From assembly GCF_045679555.1 (NCBI RefSeq), contig NC_092096.1, positions 28,528,364 through 28,592,363 of the forward strand: 64,000 nt of DNA. The letters run 5' to 3'. The translations under genes and the position numbers were made by a program. The notes beneath the pieces were generated by a model that ran no database searches, was not told the DNA's origin, and was given only the letters and a program-made list of their open reading frames with translations. This document shows, one piece after another, positions 10,434-22,919 of the stretch; within the stretch, counting starts at the first letter, position 1, and every line of letters begins with the position of its first letter. This DNA comes from Salvelinus alpinus. Taxonomy: Eukaryota; Chordata; Actinopteri; Salmoniformes; Salmonidae.

Positions 10434-13400
10434 ATGGATTCAAAAACTCAAGGTTTGTCATGTTTTCCTGAAATGCTTTACCCAAAATGTATTTCTGTTC
10501 AAGCTTAGATCAGGAATATGCGGGGCAGTATGTAAAATAATATTTGTTTCAATTCACATAACTAACATTAGGCATGCACTAGCTAACGTTAGGCATGCAC
10601 TAACTGGGTAAAAGCCATAGTGGAGTCAACACCTGAAAGTGTTGCGACATTAAAGGTCTGCGATTGCTACAGGGCATTTCCATCGAAATGGACTCATGCG
10701 CACCAACATGTTACGTTAATAGGAGCATATCAATTCCAGTGTCAAATGAAAGCTAAGAGTCTACATTTTTGGGAAATGAAGGCATGATAGATACATTTTT
10801 CAACAATTTTCTTAGAAATACTTAGATTTCTGGATAAACTGAAGGGGTCTTAGAAAACATGTAGCCTACCAGGAAACCAGAAATACATCAACCCACAAGA
10901 ATGTTGACGTAAAGACCCCTACCAACTAATGGCAACATTTTAGTTTTGAATAAATGATTTACCTTCTGTAAGTTTAAGAAATATTGCCTTGTAATTCCGT
11001 TACCATAATTAATGAAAGTTCACTGAAGTAACAAGTAATGGTAGACTTACCAATTAGTTATAGGGATTTTACAGATATACAATGTGTTAATGAATTAAGT
11101 GATTCAAACTTGTAATTCTATAACCAAATTGGTATGAAATTACCCCAAAATCAGTAACAGAATTACTGCAACTGAATTGGCTACAATGGGAAATCATAAT
11201 GGTCACAAAGCACAGTTGGGTCACCTGCTACTGACCTCCCACTGGCGTACTGTTATGTTCAGATAACAGTTTTTTATTTCTGTTGTCTTAGAACAGTCAT
11301 GACTCTGGACAACACCTCTCCTTTTCTCACTCTCCAGTTAATGTCACCTCTCCCACCTCTTACTGACACCTACCCATGAGCCCCCTCTCTTTCCATTTAC
11401 TGTAATAAGCACCAACCAACACTGGACGTCCATGGACGTTGAAAAGTAGTTGATATTTGGTCAGTCCACCCTGACCTTGATGTTAACGTACACTGACGGA
11501 CTGTATTGGAACAAACGGATAGTACAGTGCAGAGTACAAGACTGAGTACTGTACAGTAAGTAGAGTACAGTGCAATACAGTACAGTGAGAAGACTACAGT
11601 ACAATATACACTGCTCAAAAAAATAAAGGGAACACTTAAGATGTTAATTCGTAATTTCTGTCGAAAAAGTTAAACTATTATTCCGCCATTAATTTCGGTG
11701 CGGTCTCGCTTTAACGCACGCTGTATGTCGTAGTAACGTTAATTCTAAAAATCTAACACAGCGGTTGCATTAAGAACTAATGTATCTTTCATTTGCTGTC
11801 CAACCTGTATTTTTTTGTCAAGTTTATGATTAGTTATTGATTAGATTAGGTGCCTCTCCCAAGATTTCTCCCGACATTTTGTTTGCAGTTTGGCTACTAT
11901 TCTCATTGTATAACCACGATTTGTGCCGCTAAATATGCACATTTTCGAACAAACCATATATGTATTGTGTAATATGATGTTATAGGACTGTCATCTGATG
12001 AAGTTTTGAGAAGGTTAGTGAAAAAATGTATATCTTTTGCTGGTTTATTCGCTATCGCTAACGTGCATGAATCAATGCTGCTGTGTGGTTGGCTATTGTA
12101 GTAAGCTAATATAATGCTATATTGTGTTTTCGCTGTAAAACACTTAAAAAATCTGAAATATTGGCTGGATTCACAAGATGTTTGTCTTTCATTTGCTGTA
12201 CACTGTGTATTTTTCATAAATGTTTTATGATGAGTATTTTGGTAATTCACGTTGGTCTCTGTAGTTATTCTAGCTGCTTTGGTGAGATTTTGTGATGGTG
12301 GCTGCAATGTAAAACTATGATTTATACCTGAAATATGCACATTTTTCGAACAAAACATATGCTATACAATAAATATGTTATCAGACTGTCATCTGATGAA
12401 GTTGTTTCTTGGTTAGTGACTATTTATATCTTTATTTGGTCGAATTTGTGATAGCTACCTATGCAGTAAAAAAATGGTGGGGAAAAAAAGTTGGGTCTTT
12501 TGCTATCGTGGTTAGCTAATAGAAATACATATTGTGTCTTCCCTGTAAAACATTTAAAAAATCAGAAATGATGGCTGGATTCACAAGATGTGTATCTTTC
12601 ATCTGGTGTCTTGGACTTGTGATTTCATGATATTTAGATGCTAGTATTTACTTGTGGCGCTATGCTAGGCTATGCTAGTCAGCTTTTTTACTGATGAGGG
12701 TGATCCGGGATGAGTACCAAGTAAAAGTTAAACAACACAATGTAACTCCAAGTCAATCACACTTCTGTGAAATCAAACTGTCCACTTAGGAAGCAACACT
12801 GATTGACAATAAATTTCACATGCTGCTGTGCAAATGGAATAGACAAAAGGTGGAAATTATAGGCAATTAGCAAGACACCCCCAATAAAGGAGTGGTTCTG
12901 CAGGTGGTGACCACAGACCACTTCTCAGTTCCTATGCTTCCTGGCTGATGTTTTGGTCACTTTTGAATGCTGGCGGTGCTTTCACTCTAGTGGTAGCATG
13001 AGACGGAGTCTACAACCCACACAAGTGGCTCAGGTAGTGCAGCTCATCCAGGATGGCACATCAATGCGAGCTGTGGCAAGAAGGTTTGCTGTGTCTGTCA
13101 GCGTAGTGTCCAGAGCATGGAGGCGCTACCAGGAGACAGGCCAGTACATCAGGAGACGTGGAGGAGGCCGTAGGAGGGCAACAACCCAGCAGCAGGACCG
13201 CTACCTCCGCCTTTGTGCAAGGAGGAGCACTGCCAGAGCCCTGCAAAATTACCTCCAGCAGGCCACAAATGTGCATGTGTCAGCATATGGTCTCACAAGG
13301 GGTCTGAGGATCTCATCTCGGTACCTAATGGCAGTCAGGCTACCTCTGGCGAGCACATGGAGGGCTGTGCGGCCCCACAAAGAAATGCCACCCCACACCA

Positions 13401-16400
13401 TGACTGACCCACCGCCAAACCGGTCATGCTGGAGGATGTTGCAGGCAGCAGAACGTTCTCCACGGCGTCTCCAGACTCTGTCACGTCTGTCACATGTGCT
13501 CATGTGCTCAGTGTGAACCTGCTTTCATCTGTGAAGAGCACAGGGCGCCAGTGGCGAATTTGCCAATCTTGGTGTTCTCTGGCAAATGCCAAACGTCCTG
13601 CACGGTGTTGGGCTGTAAGCACAACCCCCACCTGTGGACGTCGGGCCCTCATACCACCCTCATGGAGTCTGTTTCTGACCGTTTGAGCAGACACATGCAC
13701 ATTTGTGGCCTGCTGGAGGTCATTTTGCAGGGCTCTGGCAGTGCTCCACCTGCTCCTCCTTGCACAAAGGCGGAGGTAGCGGTCCTGCTGCTGGGTTGTT
13801 GCCCTCCTACGGCCTCCTCCACGTCTCCTGATGTACTGGCCTGTCTCCTGGTAGCGCCTCCATGCTCTGGACACTACGCTGACAGACACAGCAAACCTTC
13901 TTGCCACAGCTCGCATTGATGTGCCATCCTGGATGAGCTGCACTACCTGAGCCACTTGTGTGGGTTGTAGACTCCGTCTCATGCTACCACTAGAGTGCAA
14001 GCACCGCCAGCATTCAAAAGTGACCAAAACATCAGCCAGGAAGCATAGGAACTGAGAAGTGGTCTGTGGTCACCACCTGCAGAACCACTCCTTTATTGGG
14101 GGTGTCTTGCTAATTGCCTATAATTTCCACCTTTTGTCTATTCCATTTGCACAACAGCATGTGAAATTTATTGTCAATCAGTGTTGCTTCCTAAGTGAAC
14201 AGTTTGATTTCACAGAAGTGTGATTGACTTCGAGTTACATTGTGTTGTTTAAGTGTTCCCTTTATTTTTTTGAGCAGTGTAGTAAAGTAGAGTACAGTAT
14301 ATTGTACTGTGCTGAAATATACTATACTTCACTGTACTAAACTCTATTCTACTGTGCTGTATTGTACTGCGCTCTCTAGTGCTGCGCTCTGATGTCTAAA
14401 CTTGTAAAAGTTTACAGCGGAATCGCCCCTTCATCCATTTTCAGTCATTTTAAATTAATTGTCTACGTATACCCATTTATTCTTGAAGAATATAACTTAT
14501 ACATGCCTCATGAGCGTAGTTCAACTTAGCTACAGATTGTTACACCAAATAATGTAATTTAACCAAAGATGTTTTGGTATCCATTACTGGGAGTTACAGG
14601 ATAGGTACTGTTGTGTAGCACAGAGAATTTTCGACCAACCTTAGCTTGGCTATACGGTCTTCGTCCTGGATTTGTGGAATCCAGGAGTCTCATAAAATGT
14701 CTGTCTAGTTGCAAGGGTCTGTATTAATTTGATGGCTTAAGTTATGTTAACAAATTCCTCCCTTTTGTTTTCATGACAGGTCTCAATCTCCCTCTATCCT
14801 CCTTGTGTCTCCTGGTTCCTCCAATACGCTTGATGTCAGCATCCATGTGGCAAGTGGCTGAGCAGCGTAATGTGATGCAGTATGGGAAGCTGGAGGAATT
14901 TGTGACTTTGGTGACAGAGATGGTTCCAGAGCTGCTGAGCTCCAGGCAAAGGACCCAACTCATCCTGGGACTGAGAGCAAGGGTGAGAGAGGTGGAAATG
15001 TTGAGGGTTGGGAGGGGAGGATGTAAAAGTGGCAAATGTGGGGTGAGATTCAGACCTTAATTCCTCATAAGCGCCTGAATCTTGAAGGCCAGGAATGTGT
15101 ACAGAAGATTGTTCTTGTCACATTTTCATGATCAACTTCTGTTGTCATTGTCTTAAGACTTCTTAGTTTGTGTCCCCTCTGTCTTTAAATGGTCAGGTAT
15201 CTGCTCCCCCCCATTACTTCCCCTATGAACATTTCTCCCCACCCACTCAATGGTCACTTAACTTACCTGCTGTTCCCCTATGGATATTTCACCCCCCCAA
15301 CCCCTCAAATTACGTTTACTCTGCCCCCACCCCAATTATACTGAACAAAAATATATGCGCAACATGTAACGATTTCATATATTTCAGTCAATTTAAATAA
15401 ATTCATGACGCCATAATCTATGGATTTCACATGAATGGGCAGGGCCGCAGGCATGGGTGAGCCTGGGAGGGCAAAGGCCCACCCACTGGGGAGCCAGGCC
15501 TAGCCAATCAGAATGAGTTTTTCCACACAAAAAGGCTTTATTACAGACAGAAATACTCCTCAGTTTCATCAGCTCTACGAGGGGTTGGTCTCAGACGATC
15601 CCACAGGTGAAGAAGCCAGATGTGGAGGTCCTGGACTGGCGTGGTTACACATGATCTATGGTTGTGAGGCCAGTTTTGACGTACTGCCAAATTCTCTAAA
15701 TCAACGTTGGAGGTGGCTTATGGTAGAGAAATTAACATTCAATTCTCTGGCAACAGCTTTGTTTGCAATTTCTGGAGTAAGCATGCCAATTGCGCGTTCC
15801 CTCAAAAGTTGAGACATCTGTGGTGTTTTGTTGTGTGACAAAACTGCACATTTTAGAGTGGCCTTTTATTGTCCCCATCACAAGATTAAACAGCATGTAA
15901 TGATCATGCTGTTTAATCAGCTTCTTGATATGCCACACCAGTCAGGTGGATGGATTGTCATGGTAAAGGAGAAATGCTCACTAATGGGACGTAAACAAAT
16001 TTGTGCACAAAATATGAGAGAAATACGTTTTTTGTGCGTAAGTAACATTTCTGTGTTCTTTTATCTCAGCTCATGAAACATGGGACCAACACTACATGTT
16101 GTGTTTATATTTTTGATCAGAATACATTCATCACTGTTAGGTGTTAATATGTATAATTTTACTTTTTTATTAGAATTGTTATAGTTTTTTATTTTGCTTG
16201 GTCCCCACACCCCCTCAATGGTAATTTAGTCTGCCTGCTGCTCCGCTATGGTCATTTCCTCCTTTCCCCTCTACAGTCTTTACTCTGCCTCCACCCCAAT
16301 GGACATTTTATTTATTCATCACTGCTACAGTTGTTATTATGTATATATTTCTATTGTTTTTTTATGATCATTTTCATTATATTATTTCACTTAGGCTCCG

Positions 16401-19400
16401 AGCTCCAACATGCAGGACTAAGATTTTCTCTGAACTCTGCAATCACACCTGCAACCCTGTACATTAAACACTCTGACTCTGAATGTGTAATGTTTCCATT
16501 CCTGCATATTAAAGTGTGCCTGCTATTTCAGCTGGTTCTTGAGTTGTGCTGTGGTAAAGAGGACATGGTGGACCATCAAACCATCCAACGCCACTTGGAT
16601 AGAATCCAGTCATGCACAGTAAAGCACAAAGCGGTAAGTTGTGTGCAATACACCACAGAGTATGTGGATTGTTAAATCTCTATCACAACATTTATTTTTT
16701 GTAATTTTAGTTCTTAACTTGCTTTTTTGGGGTGTAATTACATGTTCAGAGAAAAAACAAGAAAGTGGAGGCATCAAAGTCAAACTTTGTGGAGCTGGTC
16801 CAAACCTTGCTGGAAGACCCAGCGAAGAGGGAACACTTTTTTCAGGTGAGATAATATCGAACATCTAACTTTTCACAGTTGGGTAGTTCTGTGTCATAAT
16901 CAAGCAAAAGTGTTGGAAATGCCTGAAGAGCAAGCAGGCAGGCATACATCTGAAATTAAATGTAATGCTCCCAAGCGTGTGTTGTGTGTCAAGTTGGGTA
17001 CTGTGACAAATATCAAGAATATTAGTGCTAATGGATAAAACAAGTATTTTATTAAACTAATGTATTTTGACGGTAACATGTGTTGTAGGCAAGACCATTC
17101 TCCTAACTGTGTAATGGCTCTCTACATTTTCATTAAAGGAGGTGTTCCCAGTGCAGTACGGTACTAAGTATGACACAGCACTGCAGATTCTGGTGTGGGA
17201 GTTCTTCTCCAGATTGGAGGAGCTGCTGCCGGTGCCCAGCTTTACACAGGTACTGATATGACTGCATCTTCATCCTATCAATTCAAATGTAAAAAAATGT
17301 TGTGTTTACAGTTGTGAATGAATGAATGAACCCCCTTTAATAAATGGACTGAACATCAACTTTCCAGTGGGTAGGAGCTAGGGGTTGATTTGGGATTGGA
17401 CTGCACTCTCCGTAAGTTTTCCTCTCTCACCCTCAGACAGCATCTTGTCTCAGCCTTGCCTTCTCTGACCTGGAGGAGTGTGTTCAGTCTGTCTCTGACC
17501 CTGAGCACTTGAAGACACTGCTACAGCATCAAAGACACCTGGGACACCTAAACAGAGGTAGGTAGCCTTCAGGTTATCTATTTCTGCTGGGGTAAATTCT
17601 TTGACCTTCATTAGATTTGATTGCATTTTCCACCAATGAAATGTGCTTTGTTTTGTTAAAGATTCACCTTCAATGTTGCACAAACTGTATTCATCTCCAA
17701 GGTATTAGTAAATAAAATTGGTTTGGATTCTCCCTCTTCCAGATCATTTGTTCTACGACTCTGACACCATCCTGTCCGCTCTGTCCCTCACTTCCTTGGT
17801 AAACTCGAAACAAACTTCAGTGGAGGCTCGAGGTCATGACACTAGGAAGAAAGAACAGGAGGGTGGAGAAGAGTGGCGACCAGAAATCAGTTACAATGGA
17901 ACTGATGAGGCCGTTGAACGACTTGAAGAGGCTGGTGAATCCAGTTCTGGACAGCAGAAGCCAGGATCATCACTACACGCTCGTCCAGTGGCCGTCGACG
18001 GTAAGGACATTCGGAGCAGAGTACATTACATACCTCTGTGCACTGTTCATGGAGATTGCCAAACTGTGTTATTGATAACTGGCTGTTATTACTAGTTGGA
18101 ACAATATTAAGTTAAGCGACAGTGCTTTTTCCATTAGACTAGTCAGGATATTTTTAGCTGCTGTTTCCATTGTGGCTATAGCTACTCCACCAGCAGAGCT
18201 TTATTTGAGCCGGATCCTGCCGGAACAGGAACATGTTTTCCCGGATCCGGTACCTCTCGTGGCATGAAACATCATTTTCACTGTTTGCTCTTATTAGAAT
18301 TTCTACATTGCAATCATAGTTAAGTACTTGACTATTCCCCAAAAGTTAAGTCTGTTTGTTTGGGGGGGAAATATTGGTACCCTAAAGCCAAAGATTTAAT
18401 GGTTGAATTAAGTAAGATATTAATTCATATGACATGGATTCATTTTTAGCTCTAATTCTTGGTAACCAATGGGCAATTAAGATTGTAGATTTTAACAAGT
18501 TACACAATTCAGTATTTCATAATATATTCCCTTCAGACCTGTGTTCAAATACTACTTGAAATCTTTGAAATCTGTTTAGCGTTTGCTTTAGCCTACCTGG
18601 AGTGCCAGATGGGCGGAGTTTGCAGTTTTGTGACTACTCTATTGGGTCCATTATGGAAATTTTTCAAATAGTAGGCTATTTGAAGTTGAAACCAGGTCTG
18701 CTTCTGTAACTGGTGGGGTAGTGGTTACTGTTGCTACCACAATTCCTGGAAGCCTACATGTTTCAAAATGTTACTACCACATTGTTGGGAAGTTGTGATT
18801 TAACAATGAGTGGACCTCCTAGAAAAACCCATCTGCTTGAGCTGTTATTTGTTTAGTTCTTCTTTGGGGGTGTATTTATTATGGATGAGTTGACTGTGGT
18901 CTGTCCACTGCATGCTGAAAATACCTATTATAATTGTCAGTCACCAGCTGAAATAGAGAACCATCTGAGAAGATGCTGTGTAATCAGTCACCACAATAGT
19001 TTTGGAGTACATTTACAATAATCGTTTGCTAGCTAGCCAGGGTTATGACAGTTTGACAGTATACTGTAACAGTTGACCGTGGTCCAGGGCCGGCTTGCCC
19101 TATATGCAGACCACGCACTACGCATAGGGCCCCTGACCACTAGGGGGCCCCTGACTTTAAAAAAATAAGGAAAACACTGTTGTGACCTTCTGTCTATAGG
19201 ACAGAAGGCCACAATCCAGCATGGATGACCAATATTCAGTATATCTTTATATTGCTTGTTCAGCTGAAGCACTACTGTACATGTAGCAGACATGAGTCGG
19301 GCTCATGGTCTCGTGACGAGGTAGCCCTGCCTCACCCTCGGCCTTACAGAGAGTATCCTCTTGGTCTCACTGTCAAGGTGTTGGTTTCTCCTGTGGGAGA

Positions 19401-22029
19401 CCTGGGTTCAGATCCCGCCTGTGACAGTAGCCGTACTCATTTTACCTCGCTGTGAAATTAACATGCCCTTCCTGGTGTTCTCCTGCCCCCACTAATGAGT
19501 TCAAACAGGAGAAGGGCCTTACTTTTGCTCACCTTGTGTCAGGGGGTTAGAACATCACAGATCTTAAAATCACATTTACGCATTCATATTGTGTGCTTGG
19601 CACAATCCTACTTGGAGTGTGTCTTCAAGGAAACGCATAGTAAACATACAAATTAACAAAAAGAAAGCTAAACAGCACATAGGACTTTTGAAAACAATAG
19701 TGATTTCTTTGGGATTTTGATTGCAGGAAATATACTAAAGCATTCTGAATACATTGGTGAATGGTTCAATGTGTGAATTAGGGTTTGTTCTTCTAGTAGT
19801 TATCAAGGTAGTGGTTAGAGGGATGTCTGTCAAACCGATTTTAACTTTGGAATGTCTTCATAGAGACTCCAAATTCGTTAATGGGATAATTTTACAAAAA
19901 TGTAACAATCTTAATGATTTTTGTTTTTTTACCTTGAAAGAAGTTGTCTGTCTTACAATTTTACTACAAACACGACGGAGAGGCCTGTGAAGTAAACGTG
20001 TAAACATTTCCTAAAATATCTCACACACTGCAATCCAACTTCTCTTGCGACAATATGACTCGAGATAAGATCTGTGTTTGACTTAAAACATTTAGGAACG
20101 TATTGCATGCATTATTTACTTAACAGGGCTTTTCATAGAGCTTGTATTAACTCTACTCGACCACTATTTAATTTTAAATTTGACCACTATTTCATTTGGG
20201 GCGGCAGGTAGCCTAGTGGTTAGAGCATTGGGCCAGTAACAGAAAGGTTGCTAGATCAAATCCCAAGATGACAAGGTCTGTCGTCCTGCCCCTGTTCTGC
20301 CCACTGTTCCTAGGCCGTCATCGTAAATAAGAATTTGTTGTTATTTAGTTAAACAAAGGTTTTTTTATTTTTTATTTAATGAAATTGTAATGAGATTTTT
20401 TTACAAGGATGACCTTTGGAAAAAAATGCTTAAAATAGCAGCACTGATTTATAGATTTCACATGACTGTGAATACAGATATGCATCTGTTGGTCACAGAT
20501 ATTAAAATTTCCATTGATAAAATGCAATTGTGTTCATTGTCCATAGCATATGCCTGCCCATACCACAACCCCACCGCCACCGTGGGACCTCTGTTAACAG
20601 CGTTGACATCAGCAAACCACTCGCCCACACGATGCCATACATGTGGTCTGCGGTTGTGAGGCCTGTTGGACGTACTGCCAAATTCTCTAAAATGACATTG
20701 GAGGCGGCTAATGGTAGCGAAGTGAACATTCAATTCTCTGGCCACAGCTCTGGTGGACATTCCTGCAGTTAGCATGCGAATTGCACGCTCCCTCAACTTG
20801 AGACATCTGAGGCATTGTGTTGTGTGACAAAACTGCACATTTTAGAGTGGCCATTTTATTGTCCCCAGCACAAGGTACACCTGTGTAATGATCATGCTAT
20901 TTAATCAGCTTCTTGATATGCCACCCCTGTCAGGTGGATGGATTATCTTGGCAAAGGATAATTGCTCACTAACAGGGATGTAAACAAATTTGTGCACAAC
21001 ATTTGAGAGAAATAAATGTTTTGTGTGTATGGAAAATGTCTGGGATCTTTTATTTCAGCTCATGAAAGATGGTACCAACACTTTACATATTGTGTTTTAT
21101 ATTTTTGTTCAGTGTACTTCCATGTGCTTTTTACCTGCAGAACCGGATAGTGACATGCCCTCCCAGGTCTTCTCCTGCCCCCAGTGCCCATTCTCCCACA
21201 GGAGAGAGGTGAACCTTCAGCAGCACATCAGGAAGGAATATCTAACAGAGGAGGACAGCAGGAGCCTGGACTCTGGAGGAGCTGAGACTCACTGCCGTCC
21301 AGTCAAACAATACAGAGACCCTCAATCAAGACAACCAAGAAGTACATCTGCTTTAAATGTGGAAAGGGTTTCAGAAGCCCATCGGACCTGAAACGACATA
21401 AGGGTGTTCACACAGACATGCAGCCATTCCATTGCAAACAGTGTGAAAAAGATTCAAAGCGAAGGGTAGTCTAAAACAGCACCAACGGTTCACTCAGGAG
21501 AAAGGCCTTATGATTGCTCACATTGGGCAGGGGGTTTAGGACATCGGATATCTTAAAATCTCATATACGCATTCATACTGGGGAGCGACCTTATGGGTGT
21601 ACAATATGTGGGAAGAGATTTATTCAACGGCAAGTACTAACAAGACACATCAGGATGCACAGTGGAGAGAAACCATACTTGTGTAGCATTTGTGGAAAGA
21701 CCTTTGCTTGCTCAGGGGAACTGATGGTACACTCAAGGATCCACACAGGGGAACGACCGTATCATTGTGAACAATGTGGGAATACTTTTAGTCTAGCAAG
21801 TAAACTGAAAGTGCATCAGCGAAGTCATACAGGCGAACGCCCATACCCCTGTACACAGTGCCCCAAAGGCTTCTCCACTTCCACCAGACTAGTGAAACAC
21901 ATGCGAATTCATACTGGGGAGAAACCTTACCCATGTGTAAAGTGTGGCAAAAGATTCTCTGAAAGGGGAAACATGAGAATACATCAACGAATGCATGAAA
22001 AAGAGAGAAAAGGTCGACAAATGTATTGA
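10434..22029 (+). CDS. TINF2-N-like domain plus C2H2 zinc-finger protein (gene 1)
   Basis: Predicted nuclear protein: an N-terminal domain like that of TERF1-interacting nuclear factor 2 (shelterin TIN2), as known in fish zinc-finger proteins, then a C2H2 array. Exons: 10434-10452 (MDSKTQ, proposed), 14780-14982 ([40 protein letters not shown]), 16532-16633 ([19 protein letters not shown]), 16750-16845 ([20 protein letters not shown]), 17139-17249 ([20 protein letters not shown]), 17437-17557 ([20 protein letters not shown]), 17743-18000 and 21141-22029 (fingers). Phases agree at every junction and all acceptors are AG; the first donor (GTTTGT) is weak. The finger exon has four apparent 1-bp deletions, so the locus is either a recent pseudogene or misassembled. 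Introns hold a palindromic Tc1 composite, two Tc1 elements and a SINE. The role, probably DNA binding, is inferred. Confidence 0.75.
11520..11608. repeat. Degenerate GTACAGT repeat, split by a transposon
   Basis: Short irregular units of gtacagt/agtacagt run to the TA at 11607-11608 and resume after the Tc1 composite at 14280-14390 (agtacagtatattgtactgt and similar). The two halves were once contiguous, so the composite inserted into a simple palindromic-rich repeat. Confidence 0.65.
11609..14279. mobile_element. Palindromic Tc1-like composite in intron 1
   Basis: Termini CACTGCTCAAAAAAATAAAG and its inverse, flanked by TA, bound 2.67 kb. Inside, the right half of a Tc1 element occurs in both orientations: 12730-13276 on the plus strand is mirrored by about 13688-14255, with about 410 bp between. 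Both arms encode the same transposase N-terminus ([40 protein letters not shown]), once per strand. The central part (13500 back to 13276, minus strand) holds LFTDESRF and [13 protein letters not shown], but the C-terminal catalytic part is missing. The same family is nearly complete at 25042-26585. Confidence 0.8.
11745..12660. repeat. About 400-bp tandem repeat, three copies, inside the Tc1 composite
   Basis: Motifs such as atctttcatttgctgt recur at about 11780, 12183 and 12590, and ctgtcatctgatgaagtt at about 11990 and 12390, giving a period near 404 bp. Each copy also has ggctggattcacaagatg and aaatatgcacatttt elements. No coding sequence is visible. A related block may be present inverted near 44340 (gtgaatccagcc). 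It is foreign to Tc1 and was captured between the element's left terminus and its palindrome. Confidence 0.65.
15341..16120 (-). mobile_element. Tc1-like element, internally deleted (intron 2)
   Basis: Termini CTGAACAAAAATATA at the left and tatatttttgatcag at the right with TA flanks mark a Tc1-like family common in salmonids. The minus strand keeps only an N-terminal transposase relic near 15800 ([20 protein letters not shown], frame-damaged). Related copies lie at 20460-21115 and 27952-29280. It splits a C-rich degenerate repeat (15180-15340 and 16200-16320, ctctgcccccaccccaat). Confidence 0.75.
18001..20198. other. Intron 7 of gene 1, first part
   Basis: Apart from the MITE at 18534-18700, nothing coding is recognisable. 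At 19317-19450 a stretch with ggtctcactgtcaaggtgtt and a B-box-like gggttcagatccc could be a tRNA-derived SINE; this is weak. At 19082-19160 there is a GC-rich block (gggccggcttgccc, tagggggcccctgac). Confidence 0.4.
18534..18700. mobile_element. MITE with CAGACCTG termini
   Basis: The left end cagacctgtgttcaaatact is mirrored at the right by gaaaccaggtctg. The same termini bound a longer element at 27305-27648. It has no coding capacity. Confidence 0.6.
20199..20360 (+). mobile_element. tRNA-derived SINE, HpaI type
   Basis: The 5' part is tRNA-like: A box in tagcctagtggttagagc, B box in ggttgctagatcaaatccc. The body (tctgtcgtcctgcccctgtt, cactgttcctaggccgtcat) and 3' end (aataagaatttgttgttatt) match the HpaI SINE family of salmonids. 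It is one of the best clues to the source organism. Confidence 0.85.
20460..21115 (-). mobile_element. Tc1-like element, truncated (intron 7)
   Basis: The minus strand encodes a transposase N-terminus ([20 protein letters not shown], then [20 protein letters not shown] and [16 protein letters not shown], helix-turn-helix part), followed by damaged sequence. The right end is atttttgttcag followed by TGTA, the same family as 15341-16120. It ends only 25 bp before the acceptor of the finger exon at 21141, which may affect splicing. Confidence 0.78.
21141..22029 (+). CDS. C2H2 zinc-finger terminal exon of gene 1, with frameshifts
   Basis: After a TACCTGCAG acceptor the exon encodes [14 protein letters not shown] (an atypical first finger). 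The next fingers are reached only by changing frame: [20 protein letters not shown], then FHCKQCEK. The clean run from about 21530 holds five classical fingers ([40 protein letters not shown], each with HxxxH) joined by TGERPY/SGEKPY linkers, ending [14 protein letters not shown] and TGA/TAA region at 22029. The four apparent single-base losses are near 21287, 21455, 21490 and 21520. The degraded neighbour at 23180 keeps the extra base at the first site. The array would bind DNA. Confidence 0.85.
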
Positions 22030-22542
22030 TAAACCAACACTAAGCTGTTGAAATGTTCTTTGGAGATTCTGCTCTATATAGTTCTCTGCTACATTTTCAG
22101 GTGATTATGACATGTTTGTAGATCTTCTAATTTGTCATAATACCAGGCGGTGTAACTTACTTCAGAGATGATTGGCAAAATGTGTGTTCTAAATATTGTA
22201 ACCATTCTGTAAAATGTTAAAGTTATGTCTGGTTATATGCGAACAGATTAGATTTTACCCTGAAATAATTCCCTGAGTTCAATGCTACCCAGTTGGAAAA
22301 CTAACAATGGGCAAAAACACTATTATAAACCACATTTCTAATATAGCAGGACATCTTAAACAATACCCTCAAATAAAAAGTGACATTGTGTACTTTTGCC
22401 TCATATTTATAGTTTACACACCTGGCACCAACTCTCTTGTGTTGTTTCCTATAGACCCAAAATATATGTAGATTCATTCAAAGTAATTGAACAATTGCTC
22501 AATTCTATTTAGCCTTTTTCCACTCGTTAACTTCACTATATA
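22030..22542 (+). terminator. 3' UTR of gene 1 with poly(A) signal
   Basis: No gene is present. An AATAAA at 22372-22377 lies about 345 bp after the stop codon and is the first good polyadenylation signal downstream of the finger exon. Cleavage here is inferred. Confidence 0.45.
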
Positions 22543-22770
22543 CAGTTCCTTCGGAAAGTATTCAGACCCCTTGACTTTTTCCACATTTTGTTACGTTATG
22601 GCCTTATTCTAAAATGGATTAAATCATTTTTCCATATCTGTTTTTGCTCTGTCATTATGGGGTATTGTGTGTAGATTGCTGAGTTTAAAAAAATGTGTAT
22701 CCATTTTAGAATAAGACTGTGTGAAAATGTGTAAAAAGTAGAGGGCTCTGAATACTTTCTGAATGCACTG
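22543..22770. mobile_element. Tc1/mariner MITE
   Basis: Left end CAGTTCCTTCGGAAAGTATT and right end aatactttctgaatgcactg are inverted copies, with TA flanks. Internal palindromic segments (ccttattctaaaatgg and ccattttagaataag) sit close together because the transposase region is deleted. Related full-size copy: 29297-31000. Confidence 0.8.
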
Positions 22771-22919
22771 TAGGTGATTTGGTGGTGAACACAGATTCAA
22801 TAAACGCACCATTATTGTACTAACAAAGCTGGCTAGTGGTGTGTAGGGTCCAGTGATTTGTGGACATCTATCAGCTTTGCCTTTCTCCCAGTGGCATTTA
22901 ATTCCTCCATGGAATTTAC

